Shown here piece after piece: positions 7,153 through 13,131 of a stretch of DNA of 25,721 nt (positions are counted from its first letter, which is position 1; each line of letters begins with the position of its first letter). A program made the translations under genes and the position numbers. The notes under the pieces were generated by a model. It saw nothing but the letters and a program-made list of their open reading frames with translations. It did no database searches and was not told where the DNA came from. Source of the stretch: UMGS1124 sp964417835. GTDB lineage: Bacteria > Bacillota_I > Bacilli_A > RF39 > UBA660. The stretch lies in NCBI GenBank assembly GCA_964417835.1, contig CAYQJD010000011.1, positions 1 through 25,721 on the forward strand. Direction: 5' to 3'.

Positions 7153-7855
7153 AATATATATTGCACATCTTTATTATGATCTAATGAATTTATATGGTGA
7201 AATTGGGAATATAATGGCTTTAGAAAAAGGTTTTAATGATCAAGATCTTTATACAGAGGTAGTTAATTTAACAATTAAAGATAAAATAAATTTTGATAAA
7301 TATGATATATATTATATAGGATGCGGAAGTGAATATAACCAGCAATTAGTTATAAACGATTTATTTAAATATAAAGATGAAATAAAAAACGCTATTGAAA
7401 ATGGAAAACATTTTATTTTTACTGGAAACAGTTATGAATTATTAGGTAATTATATTGAAAAAGTAAATGGAGAAAAAATAGAAACTTTGGGTATTTTTGA
7501 TTTTTATTCTAAAGAAATTGACAAAAGAATTGTTGGTGAAGAAGTAATGGAAACTAATTTAATTAATGAACCGATAATTGCTTTTCAAAATAGACAATGT
7601 GTTTTAAATACAAAAGAAAATCATTTATTTGAAGTTATAGATGGTCATGCGGACAATTATAAGTCTCATTATGAAGGTATACATTATAAAAATCTTTATG
7701 CAACAAGTAATCTAGGACCTTTATTAATCAGAAATCCATTATTAAAAAATCATATAATTGAAGAAATTTTAAATAACAAAGATATTATATATAAATATAA
7801 AACTACGATTGATGAAAAAGCTTATAATGAATATATAAAAAATTTTATTTCATAA
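7145..7855 (+). CDS. gatD: GatD-like glutamine amidotransferase lacking Cys and His of the active site
   Basis: GatD normally hydrolyses glutamine and passes ammonia to MurT. The 236-residue protein is collinear with GatD: IAHLYYDLMNLYGEIGNI at the N terminus, YIGCGSEYNQQ (58-67), LGIFDFY (115-121), the conserved Arg at 128 in KRIVGE, and EGIHYKNLYAT (177-187). The nucleophile region, ICGGYQFLG in Staphylococcus aureus, reads FTGNSYELLG here (92-101), so the position of Cys94 is Gly. The catalytic His of YLHGP is Leu190 in SNLGP. No Cys or His stands nearby to replace them. The gene is otherwise intact and coupled to murT, so this looks like a maintained protein, not a decayed one. It may have a structural or ammonia-channel role, or a different reaction. 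A bidirectional terminator follows. Confidence 0.85.
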   Translation: MNKIYIAHLYYDLMNLYGEIGNIMALEKGFNDQDLYTEVVNLTIKDKINFDKYDIYYIGCGSEYNQQLVINDLFKYKDEIKNAIENGKHFIFTGNSYELLGNYIEKVNGEKIETLGIFDFYSKEIDKRIVGEEVMETNLINEPIIAFQNRQCVLNTKENHLFEVIDGHADNYKSHYEGIHYKNLYATSNLGPLLIRNPLLKNHIIEEILNNKDIIYKYKTTIDEKAYNEYIKNFIS

Positions 7856-7857
7856 AA

Positions 7858-7877
7858 AAAATAGTTAATACTATTTT
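7858..7877. terminator. Bidirectional terminator between gatD and rplT
   Basis: AAAATAG (7858-7864), a 6-base loop and CTATTTT (7871-7877) form a hairpin with A/T runs on both sides. It serves the converging gatD and rplT transcripts and includes the rplT stop codon. Confidence 0.65.
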
Positions 7878-8404
7878 AAAGATGATATAAGTTCATCTTT
7901 TTTCATACTAGTATAACCATTTATTCCTTTTTCTTTAGCTATTTTTTTTAATTCTATAACAGTCATTTTTGATAAGTCTACTTCGTTAGATTTTGTTGTT
8001 TCTTTATTAGATTCAACTTTTTTTGAAGAAGTAACTTTTATACTTTTTCCACTTAATGCGGCATTAGAAATTGCAACTAATTCAGTAAATAATGAAGGAT
8101 TATCGATAGCTACTTCGCTTAACATTTTTCTATTAATTTCAATTCCAGCTTTTGATAAACCATTTATAAACTTAGAATAGCTAATATTATTTAATCTACA
8201 AGCAGCATTAATTCTTGTGATCCATAATTTTCTAAAATTTCTTTTATTCGCTCTTCTATCTCTAAAAGCATAAACTCCACTATGGAAAGTTTGTTCTTGA
8301 GCTGTTTTAAATAATCTGTGTTTGCTTCCAAAATAACCCTTAGCTGATTTTAAAACTTTTCTTCTTCTGTTTTTGGCAACAGTTCCACCTTTAACTCTAG
8401 TCAT
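7871..8404 (-). CDS. rplT: Ribosomal protein L20 with C-terminal Rho-N/SAP-like extension
   Basis: L20 binds 23S rRNA early in large-subunit assembly and represses its own operon. Residues 1-118 are a normal L20 (MTRVKGGTVAKNRRRK, AKGYFGSKHRLFKTA, YAFRDRRANKRNFRKLWI). A usual L20 ends near 118 residues; this one has 177. After a polar Ser/Thr/Lys linker (121-142) comes a compact segment, LSKMTVIELKKIAKEKG then INGYTSMKKDELISSL, which fits the Rho N-terminal/SAP helix-extended-loop-helix fold, a nucleic-acid-binding module. The fusion is in a single frame with no sign of frameshift. It is the last gene of infC-rpmI-rplT, and GTGAT precedes the ATG. The core assignment is certain; the extra domain is a motif-level call. 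Confidence 0.95.
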   Translation of the reverse strand: MTRVKGGTVAKNRRRKVLKSAKGYFGSKHRLFKTAQEQTFHSGVYAFRDRRANKRNFRKLWITRINAACRLNNISYSKFINGLSKAGIEINRKMLSEVAIDNPSLFTELVAISNAALSGKSIKVTSSKKVESNKETTKSNEVDLSKMTVIELKKIAKEKGINGYTSMKKDELISSLK

Positions 8405-8416
8405 ATCACTTCACCA

Positions 8417-8611
8417 TTAGATGACATTTTTTAATTTGTCAATTGTTCCTTTCGCTAAATTTCCTGATTTTCTTCTTTGTCTAACCGCTTTAGCAGTATC
8501 TTTTGCAGTTTGGTGATTTCCACCTGATTTTTTATATGTTACAATTCCACTTTTATGTTTTTTTAAAACTTTACTACTAGCTTGGTGTGTCTTTTGTTTT
8601 TGTTTTGGCAT
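8417..8611 (-). CDS. rpmI: Ribosomal protein L35
   Basis: L35 is a small basic protein of the 50S subunit. The 64-residue product has the family layout: MPKQKQKTHQASSKVLKK, a central KKSGGNHQTAKDTA and a basic second half with VRQRRKSGNLAKG. A strong AGGAGG precedes the ATG. It lies 14 bases after infC and 12 bases before rplT in the conserved infC-rpmI-rplT order, and is controlled through the same leader. Confidence 0.95.
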   Translation of the reverse strand: MPKQKQKTHQASSKVLKKHKSGIVTYKKSGGNHQTAKDTAKAVRQRRKSGNLAKGTIDKLKNVI

Positions 8612-8625
8612 ACTTATTTTCCTCC

Positions 8626-9153
8626 TTATTTTTTTGGTGCTAAAATCATAGTCATTGTTCTACCCTCAAGCTTTGGAGCTACTTCGATAACAGCAATATC
8701 ACTTAACTCATCGGCAAATTTTAAAAGTACATCTTTTCCTAATTCTGTATGTGCCATTTGGCGTCCCTTAAATCTTAAAGATGCTTTAATTTTATGCCCT
8801 TTTGTTAAATAACTAGTAGCATTTTTCTTTCTGGTTTCAAAATCGTGAATATCAATAGTTACTGAAAATTGATATTCTTTTAATTCTTTGTTATTTTCTC
8901 GTTGTCTCTTTAAAGCTTCTTTTTGTTTTTTCTGTTTTTCATAACGGTATCTATTATAATCCATTATTTTTCCTACAGCACTATTAGGATTAGAGTTCAT
9001 TAATACTAAATCTAAATTTGCATAATTCGCAAGTGTCAATGCATCGGCAAGTTTCTTTGTGCCAAGTTGTTCTCCATTCGGCCCAATTACCATAAGCTCA
9101 CTTACTTTAATTTTATCGTTGATTGGTAGATCATCTTTTTTAACGTTTGCTAT
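8626..9153 (-). CDS. infC: Translation initiation factor IF-3 (AUA start)
   Basis: IF3 binds the 30S subunit, prevents premature joining of subunits and checks the start codon and initiator tRNA. The predicted 175-residue protein has the N-terminal domain (LPINDKIKVSELMVIGPNGE), the lysine-rich linker (KIMDYNRYRYEKQKKQKEA) and the C-terminal domain (IDIHDFETRKKNATSYLTKG; LRFKGRQMAHTELG; ending MILAPKK). No ATG, GTG or TTG lies at the right place. GGAGGTG (9161-9167) is followed after 7 bases by ATA at 9151-9153, which gives the normal IF3 length. IF3 genes in Escherichia coli and Bacillus start at AUU, which lets IF3 limit its own synthesis; AUA would serve the same purpose. The in-frame GTG at 9199-9201 lies upstream of the ribosome site inside the leader hairpin and is not the start. 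Confidence 0.93.
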   Translation of the reverse strand: MANVKKDDLPINDKIKVSELMVIGPNGEQLGTKKLADALTLANYANLDLVLMNSNPNSAVGKIMDYNRYRYEKQKKQKEALKRQRENNKELKEYQFSVTIDIHDFETRKKNATSYLTKGHKIKASLRFKGRQMAHTELGKDVLLKFADELSDIAVIEVAPKLEGRTMTMILAPKK

Positions 9154-9281
9154 AAAAACGCACCTCCATAAAATATAAAAAGTGAATACAATTGTATCCA
9201 CATTAAAGCTAAATGGCTTTTAACCTATCATCTTTTCGACAATCAGGTGGATGTGGATACATCGCTTTCCTTTTTAATTCG
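9154..9281 (-). ncRNA. L20-type leader of the infC operon with attenuator
   Basis: The 130-base leader of infC holds two exclusive structures on the minus strand. GTATCCACAT (9251-9260) pairs perfectly with ATGTGGATAC (9194-9203), enclosing an inner AAAGC...GCTTT hairpin. The second arm is also the left side of a terminator hairpin, GTGGATAC-AATT-GTATTCAC (9182-9201), followed by TTTTTATATTTT. In Bacillus subtilis L20 represses infC-rpmI-rplT by transcription attenuation in such a leader. The assignment comes from position plus these pairings; a covariance-model match was not run. Confidence 0.7.
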
Positions 9282-9287
9282 TTTATT

Positions 9288-9315
9288 ATTATACTATTTT
9301 TTTGTGTTTTGTCAA
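9288..9315 (-). promoter_or_regulatory. Sigma-A promoter of infC-rpmI-rplT
   Basis: Minus strand perfect TTGACA (9310-9315), 16-base spacer, perfect TATAAT (9288-9293). Transcription should begin near 9281. It is the closest match to the sigma-A consensus in the window, as expected for a translation operon. Confidence 0.85.
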
Positions 9316-9429
9316 TATAGTTTTATTAAACTTATTTTATGAGAACTTTCCATGAACTTTCTCCTAATATTTTATTTTTTACTCAAAACGGGGACCTTTG
9401 AATAAAATTCAGTCTTATTTAACTAAAGT

Positions 9430-10194
9430 TTATTCTTCTTTTAAATTTTTTGGAACTAATTTTTTTATTAAAGGTAAATCTTTAGTAGTTTCAAAATATT
9501 CTTCATCAAAAAGATTTTTTATTATTTCACTTTTATACTTTTTTAATTCATTTATCTGTTTTCTTATATTATTTTCTTTTTCGGTTTTTGGTTTATCTTT
9601 CATGTAATCAGCTAATGTTACACTTTCAGCTGCGATTGATGAAGTAATAGCTGTATACTCTATAGTCTTATGATCACTTTTAATAAAATTTTGAACTTCA
9701 TTTATTAAAGTATTTTTAATGTCATTAAAAATATTTTTATCTATTTTTATTTTTAATAAAGATTCACATAATTCAGGACTTAGTCCTATAAAAAGTAATG
9801 TTATCATAGATACTCCTAAAATCCATGTTTTCGTTTTCCCTACTTTAGAAGATTCCCCAAGTGAACCAATAAGCGTATTTTTAATATTAATGCTTGCAAT
9901 AATTGTTTCAAATGCTAAAGGAACTATCATAATTGGATAAATCATTGAAAGTATTATTAATATTGAAAATGCTAATAATTTATCAGCAGTCATGTCTGCT
10001 AAACTTCCAAATATTGTACTTACTTTCCAATGTCTTGCTAATATACCATCTAATGAATCAGTTAAAAGTAATAATCCAACAATTAAAATAAATATTGGTG
10101 CAGACAAGAAATTATACATAATTGGCATTAATATAGTACCGAAAATTCTAGACAAAGTTAAAACATTTACTATTATTTTTTTATTCTTTTTCAT
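9430..10194 (-). CDS. CDP-alcohol phosphatidyltransferase family protein (PgsA-like)
   Basis: Members of this membrane family join a CDP-linked lipid to an alcohol; PgsA makes phosphatidylglycerol phosphate. The signature is complete: Asp46-x2-Asp49-Gly50-x2-Ala53-Arg54-x8-Gly63-x3-Asp67-x3-Asp71 (DSLDGILARHWKVSTIFG and on). Hydrophobic helices lie at about 8-44, 72-100 and 122-142. Unlike an ordinary PgsA of about 180-190 residues, this 254-residue protein has a long charged tail (about 145-254) that looks cytoplasmic and helical. The alcohol substrate cannot be read from sequence, so I give no gene symbol. It is last in the AI-2E-fmt-orf-pgsA-like group. No clear terminator follows in 9316-9429. 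Confidence 0.85.
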   Translation of the reverse strand: MKKNKKIIVNVLTLSRIFGTILMPIMYNFLSAPIFILIVGLLLLTDSLDGILARHWKVSTIFGSLADMTADKLLAFSILIILSMIYPIMIVPLAFETIIASINIKNTLIGSLGESSKVGKTKTWILGVSMITLLFIGLSPELCESLLKIKIDKNIFNDIKNTLINEVQNFIKSDHKTIEYTAITSSIAAESVTLADYMKDKPKTEKENNIRKQINELKKYKSEIIKNLFDEEYFETTKDLPLIKKLVPKNLKEE

Positions 10195-10218
10195 ATTATT
10201 ATATATGCCTCTTTGTTC

Positions 10219-10240
10219 AAAATATTATAAATAATATTTT
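10219..10240. terminator. Hairpin between the unknown membrane protein and the PgsA-like gene
   Basis: AAAATATTA, a 4-base loop and TAATATTTT form a perfect 9-bp stem, but only the stem's own Ts follow. It may be a weak terminator or an RNA-stabilising hairpin in the operon. Confidence 0.3.
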
Positions 10241-10242
10241 AA

Positions 10243-10869
10243 TTATATGTCGATAAAATTTAAATTAAACCAAAGGTTAGTAAATTCTATTTCTATAGAA
10301 GTAATTTTTTTGAGATTTGTAAAAACTTTTATATTAGTATCAACATCATTTATTATTATATTATATGTATAAATTTTATTATAATCTGTAGCTTCAATAT
10401 ATGGTCTATTTTGGTCAAGTATATTAAAAATATAGTAAATGTTTATTAAATCATGATTAAAATCAATTGATGACTGTACATAAGTTTCATTATCAATTTC
10501 ATATAAAATATTATCTTTCAATAAAATTTTTTTAATTTCAGTATTACTTTCTAAATAACCTTCTAATATTTTATCTTTAATTGTCCCATTTATTTTATAT
10601 TCTATATCATTATTTTTAATTATATAATTAATATTTTGATTATTATTTACTAAATTAGTTAATAATGTAGCATAATTATCTTTAATAGTTTCTTTTTCTT
10701 CTTCTTTATTTTCAACTAACTTAGATTCAGAATTATTAATTATAGCTGCAGAAATAAATAAAATCATAAAAAATATTATATAAAAAGAAAGTTTAATAAT
10801 TGCTTTTTTCTTTGGATCTTTATAAGTTTTTTTAAGGGCTTTTAGAAAATTTATAAATTTATCACTCAT
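10243..10869 (-). CDS. Unrecognised membrane-anchored protein
   Basis: I do not recognise this protein. The 208-residue product has a basic, helical N terminus (about 1-25, LKALKKTYKDPKKKAIIK), one membrane helix (about 27-44, SFYIIFFMILFISAAII), then an acidic linker and an outside domain of about 140 residues rich in Asn, Ile and Tyr with alternating polar and hydrophobic residues that suggest beta structure. It has no Cys and no lipobox. I start at ATG 10867-10869, which overlaps the fmt stop by 8 bases behind GGAG, not at the in-frame TTG upstream. The overlap with fmt suggests coupled expression. Confidence 0.75.
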   Translation of the reverse strand: MSDKFINFLKALKKTYKDPKKKAIIKLSFYIIFFMILFISAAIINNSESKLVENKEEEKETIKDNYATLLTNLVNNNQNINYIIKNNDIEYKINGTIKDKILEGYLESNTEIKKILLKDNILYEIDNETYVQSSIDFNHDLINIYYIFNILDQNRPYIEATDYNKIYTYNIIINDVDTNIKVFTNLKKITSIEIEFTNLWFNLNFIDI

Positions 10870-11788
10870 TAATTTTAACTCCAATAATTTTATTTTTATC
10901 TATTCCATTAAGATAAGAGCTTACTAACATTTGTTTTTTTCCAGCTGGAATAAATTCTATTATAACTACTTCGCCATCTAGACAACCTATCCCTATTCCA
11001 TCCTTATAAATATTATTTATTGTATTAATTTTAGATTTCTTTTCTTCAAAACGCGTTTTAATCACTTTATATTCTTGATTATTCATAATAAAATAACTTC
11101 TATTATATAATGCTCTCACTTTATTATTAATTTCTTTATAAGACTTAGTAAAATCTAATTTTTCATCACTTCTTTTTATAATATGAGCAAAAGAAACTTC
11201 ATCTTTATTTTGTTTTATTTTCTTACAAGAATTATTTAATATACTTGGAAGTGTTTCTATTAATAACTTGCTACCTAATAAACTAAGCTTTTCACTTAAT
11301 GTTATTATATTATCTTCTTCTAATATTTTTAAAATTTTTTGAGAAATTATATCACCATCATCCATTCCTTCAGCCATATACATAATAGTAATACCAGTAT
11401 ATTCATCACCATTTAGTAAAGATGCATGTATAGGTGCACCTCCTCTATATTTAGGTAAAAGAGACGCATGTACATTAATACATTTATATTTTGGCAAATC
11501 TAATAAAACTTTGGGAATTATTTGTCCATAAGCACATGTGATAATTATATCTGGTTTCATATTTATAATTTTTTCATTATCAGTTTTTATATTTTGAGGA
11601 GTAAAAACTTCTATATTATTTTCTAATGCCAACTTTTTTATTGGACTTGGTGTTATGATTTTTTTTCTTCCAACTAATGCATCAGGTTGTGTTACTACTA
11701 AAACTACATTTGTATTTTTTATTAATGTATCTAAAACTGGGACAGCAAAATCTGGTGTTCCCATAAATATTACTCTTAAATTATTCAT
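10862..11788 (-). CDS. fmt: Methionyl-tRNA formyltransferase
   Basis: Fmt moves a formyl group from 10-formyltetrahydrofolate to initiator Met-tRNA. The 308-residue protein is of normal length and shows MGTPDFAVPVL (9-19), the catalytic motif INVHASLLPKYRGGAPI with Asn105 and His107, and GMDDGDI with Asp143 (141-147), followed by a C-terminal tRNA-binding domain. AGGAGG stands before the ATG, inside the end of the AI-2E-type gene 8 bases upstream. The usual neighbours def and priA are not here. Confidence 0.95.
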   Translation of the reverse strand: MNNLRVIFMGTPDFAVPVLDTLIKNTNVVLVVTQPDALVGRKKIITPSPIKKLALENNIEVFTPQNIKTDNEKIINMKPDIIITCAYGQIIPKVLLDLPKYKCINVHASLLPKYRGGAPIHASLLNGDEYTGITIMYMAEGMDDGDIISQKILKILEEDNIITLSEKLSLLGSKLLIETLPSILNNSCKKIKQNKDEVSFAHIIKRSDEKLDFTKSYKEINNKVRALYNRSYFIMNNQEYKVIKTRFEEKKSKINTINNIYKDGIGIGCLDGEVVIIEFIPAGKKQMLVSSYLNGIDKNKIIGVKINE

Positions 11789-11796
11789 TTAACCTC

Positions 11797-13020
11797 CTAA
11801 TATTTTAGTTCGTCATTATCATCAATATATTTCATTTTAGAATAAGTTGATGAATTTGTTGGTAAATTCTTTTTATTTAACATTGAATTTGTAGAATTAT
11901 GTATTATCGAATAAATAACTGCAAACATTGGAACTCCTATAACCATTCCAACAAATCCAAATATTGATCCAAAAACTAATATTGAAAATAATACCCAAAA
12001 AGAAGATAGTCCTGTATTTTTTCCTAATATTTTTGGCCCTAAAATCGTCCCATCAAATTGTTGTAAAATAAATATAAATACTATAAATCCTATTACTTTG
12101 TCTGGATTAACTAATAAAATTAATATTGTACTTGGAATTGCGCCAATAAAAGGACCAAAATATGGAATAATATTAGTAATTGCAACTATTGCAGAAATTA
12201 ATACTGCATAAGGCATATTAAATATAAACATGAATCCAAAACAAATTAGGCCAATAATCAAAGAATCAATTATTTTTCCTAAAAAAAATCCACCAAACAC
12301 TTTATTTATATATCTTAAATTATATAATATTTTATTTGCTATGTTTTTACTAAAAATACTATAGATTAATTTTTTAAATTGTCCTATAAATTTTTCTTTA
12401 TTAAATAGCAAATATATACTTATAATAAATCCCATTACAAAATTATATAAAGTTTTAAATAAAACGATAATTCCTCCAGAAATAGTTATAATAATTTCAT
12501 CTAATTTTGGTGTAACCTTTTCATTTAAAAAATTAGTAACATAATTAGATATAGTATCATAATTATCTAAGATAACTTCTTTTGTATCCGCATTAGTAAT
12601 AATATTTAATAAATAATCTTTAATTTTATTTATATATGAAGGAATATTCGCAACTATATTTTGTATACTTACAAATAATTCTGGAAATATTTTAAATAAT
12701 ACTAAATATAACAATATTAAAAATATTATACTAGCACTAACAATTGAAGAAGATCTAATTATTGAGTTCTTCTTCTTAGAAGTTTTATTTTTAAATAATT
12801 TATTAAAAATTTTGTTTTCAAAAAATTTTATCAGTGGATTTAATATATATGCTATTATTAATCCATAAATAAACGGTGTAAAAACTCTTATTATGCCAAT
12901 CAAAGTATTACTAAGTTTATCTATTCTTAATACTATAAAATAAAATATAATACTTAGTAAAATTACACTTAATAAACTGATAGCAAATTTAATATATTTA
13001 TCTTCAAAAAATTTTTTCAT
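11797..13020 (-). CDS. AI-2E transporter family membrane protein
   Basis: This family of about eight-helix membrane proteins (PerM, YdbI, TqsA and relatives) includes exporters of autoinducer 2 and sodium/proton antiporters; the substrate here is unknown. The 407-residue product has two N-terminal helix pairs, a soluble stretch (about 120-185) and the conserved C-terminal half with NIIPYFGPFIGAIPS and FDGTILGPKILGKNTGLSSF. Three starts (GTG, ATG, ATG) lie within 9 bases; I take the last, ATG 13018-13020, because GTGAT stands 4 bases before it. An extended -10 promoter lies just upstream. It appears to be the first gene of a unit with fmt and two further genes. Confidence 0.88.
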   Translation of the reverse strand: MKKFFEDKYIKFAISLLSVILLSIIFYFIVLRIDKLSNTLIGIIRVFTPFIYGLIIAYILNPLIKFFENKIFNKLFKNKTSKKKNSIIRSSSIVSASIIFLILLYLVLFKIFPELFVSIQNIVANIPSYINKIKDYLLNIITNADTKEVILDNYDTISNYVTNFLNEKVTPKLDEIIITISGGIIVLFKTLYNFVMGFIISIYLLFNKEKFIGQFKKLIYSIFSKNIANKILYNLRYINKVFGGFFLGKIIDSLIIGLICFGFMFIFNMPYAVLISAIVAITNIIPYFGPFIGAIPSTILILLVNPDKVIGFIVFIFILQQFDGTILGPKILGKNTGLSSFWVLFSILVFGSIFGFVGMVIGVPMFAVIYSIIHNSTNSMLNKKNLPTNSSTYSKMKYIDDNDELKY

Positions 13021-13036
13021 AGTCATCACTAATAAA

Positions 13037-13045
13037 ATTATATCA
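13037..13045 (-). promoter_or_regulatory. Extended -10 promoter for the AI-2E/fmt operon
   Basis: The minus strand reads TGATATAAT, a perfect TGnTATAAT. No good -35 is seen. The element is only 16-17 bases from the chosen start codon, so the leader must be very short. Confidence 0.5.
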
Positions 13046-13049
13046 TAGT

Positions 13050-13073
13050 TAATTTGATTTTTTAATCAAATTA
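13050..13073. repeat. Perfect inverted repeat between divergent promoters
   Basis: TAATTTGATT, a 4-T spacer and AATCAAATTA form a 10-bp perfect inverted repeat just upstream of the AI-2E promoter and 12 bases upstream of the ger promoter. It could be an operator or simply an AT-rich hairpin; it lies outside both expected transcripts. Confidence 0.4.
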
Positions 13074-13085
13074 TATTTATTTTGA

Positions 13086-13114
13086 GCATATTTTATTTTG
13101 TTAAGTACATAATA
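13086..13114 (+). promoter_or_regulatory. Sigma-G-type (forespore) promoter of the ger operon
   Basis: GCATA (13086-13090), a 17-base spacer and CATAATA (13108-13114) fit the sigma-G consensus GHATR-17/18-CATWHTA at every position. Germinant receptor operons are classic sigma-G targets. GGTGAAGGAG and the gerKA ATG follow directly. Confidence 0.6.
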
Positions 13115-13131
13115 AAATATGGTGAAGGAGA

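Noticed and set aside
9199..9201. GTG at 9199-9201 as the start of IF3
   Set aside because: It lies upstream of the GGAGGTG site and inside the attenuator hairpin, and it would add 16 residues unlike any IF3.
9233..9240. Perfect Spo0A-box core TGTCGAA on the minus strand
   Set aside because: It lies inside the transcribed infC leader, downstream of a strong housekeeping promoter; most likely part of the RNA structure or chance.
9316..9429. A 13-codon minus-strand frame with AGGAG before its ATG (MESSHKISLIKLY)
   Set aside because: It ends inside the -35 of the infC promoter, has no protein-like character and no evidence of its own transcript; too short to support.
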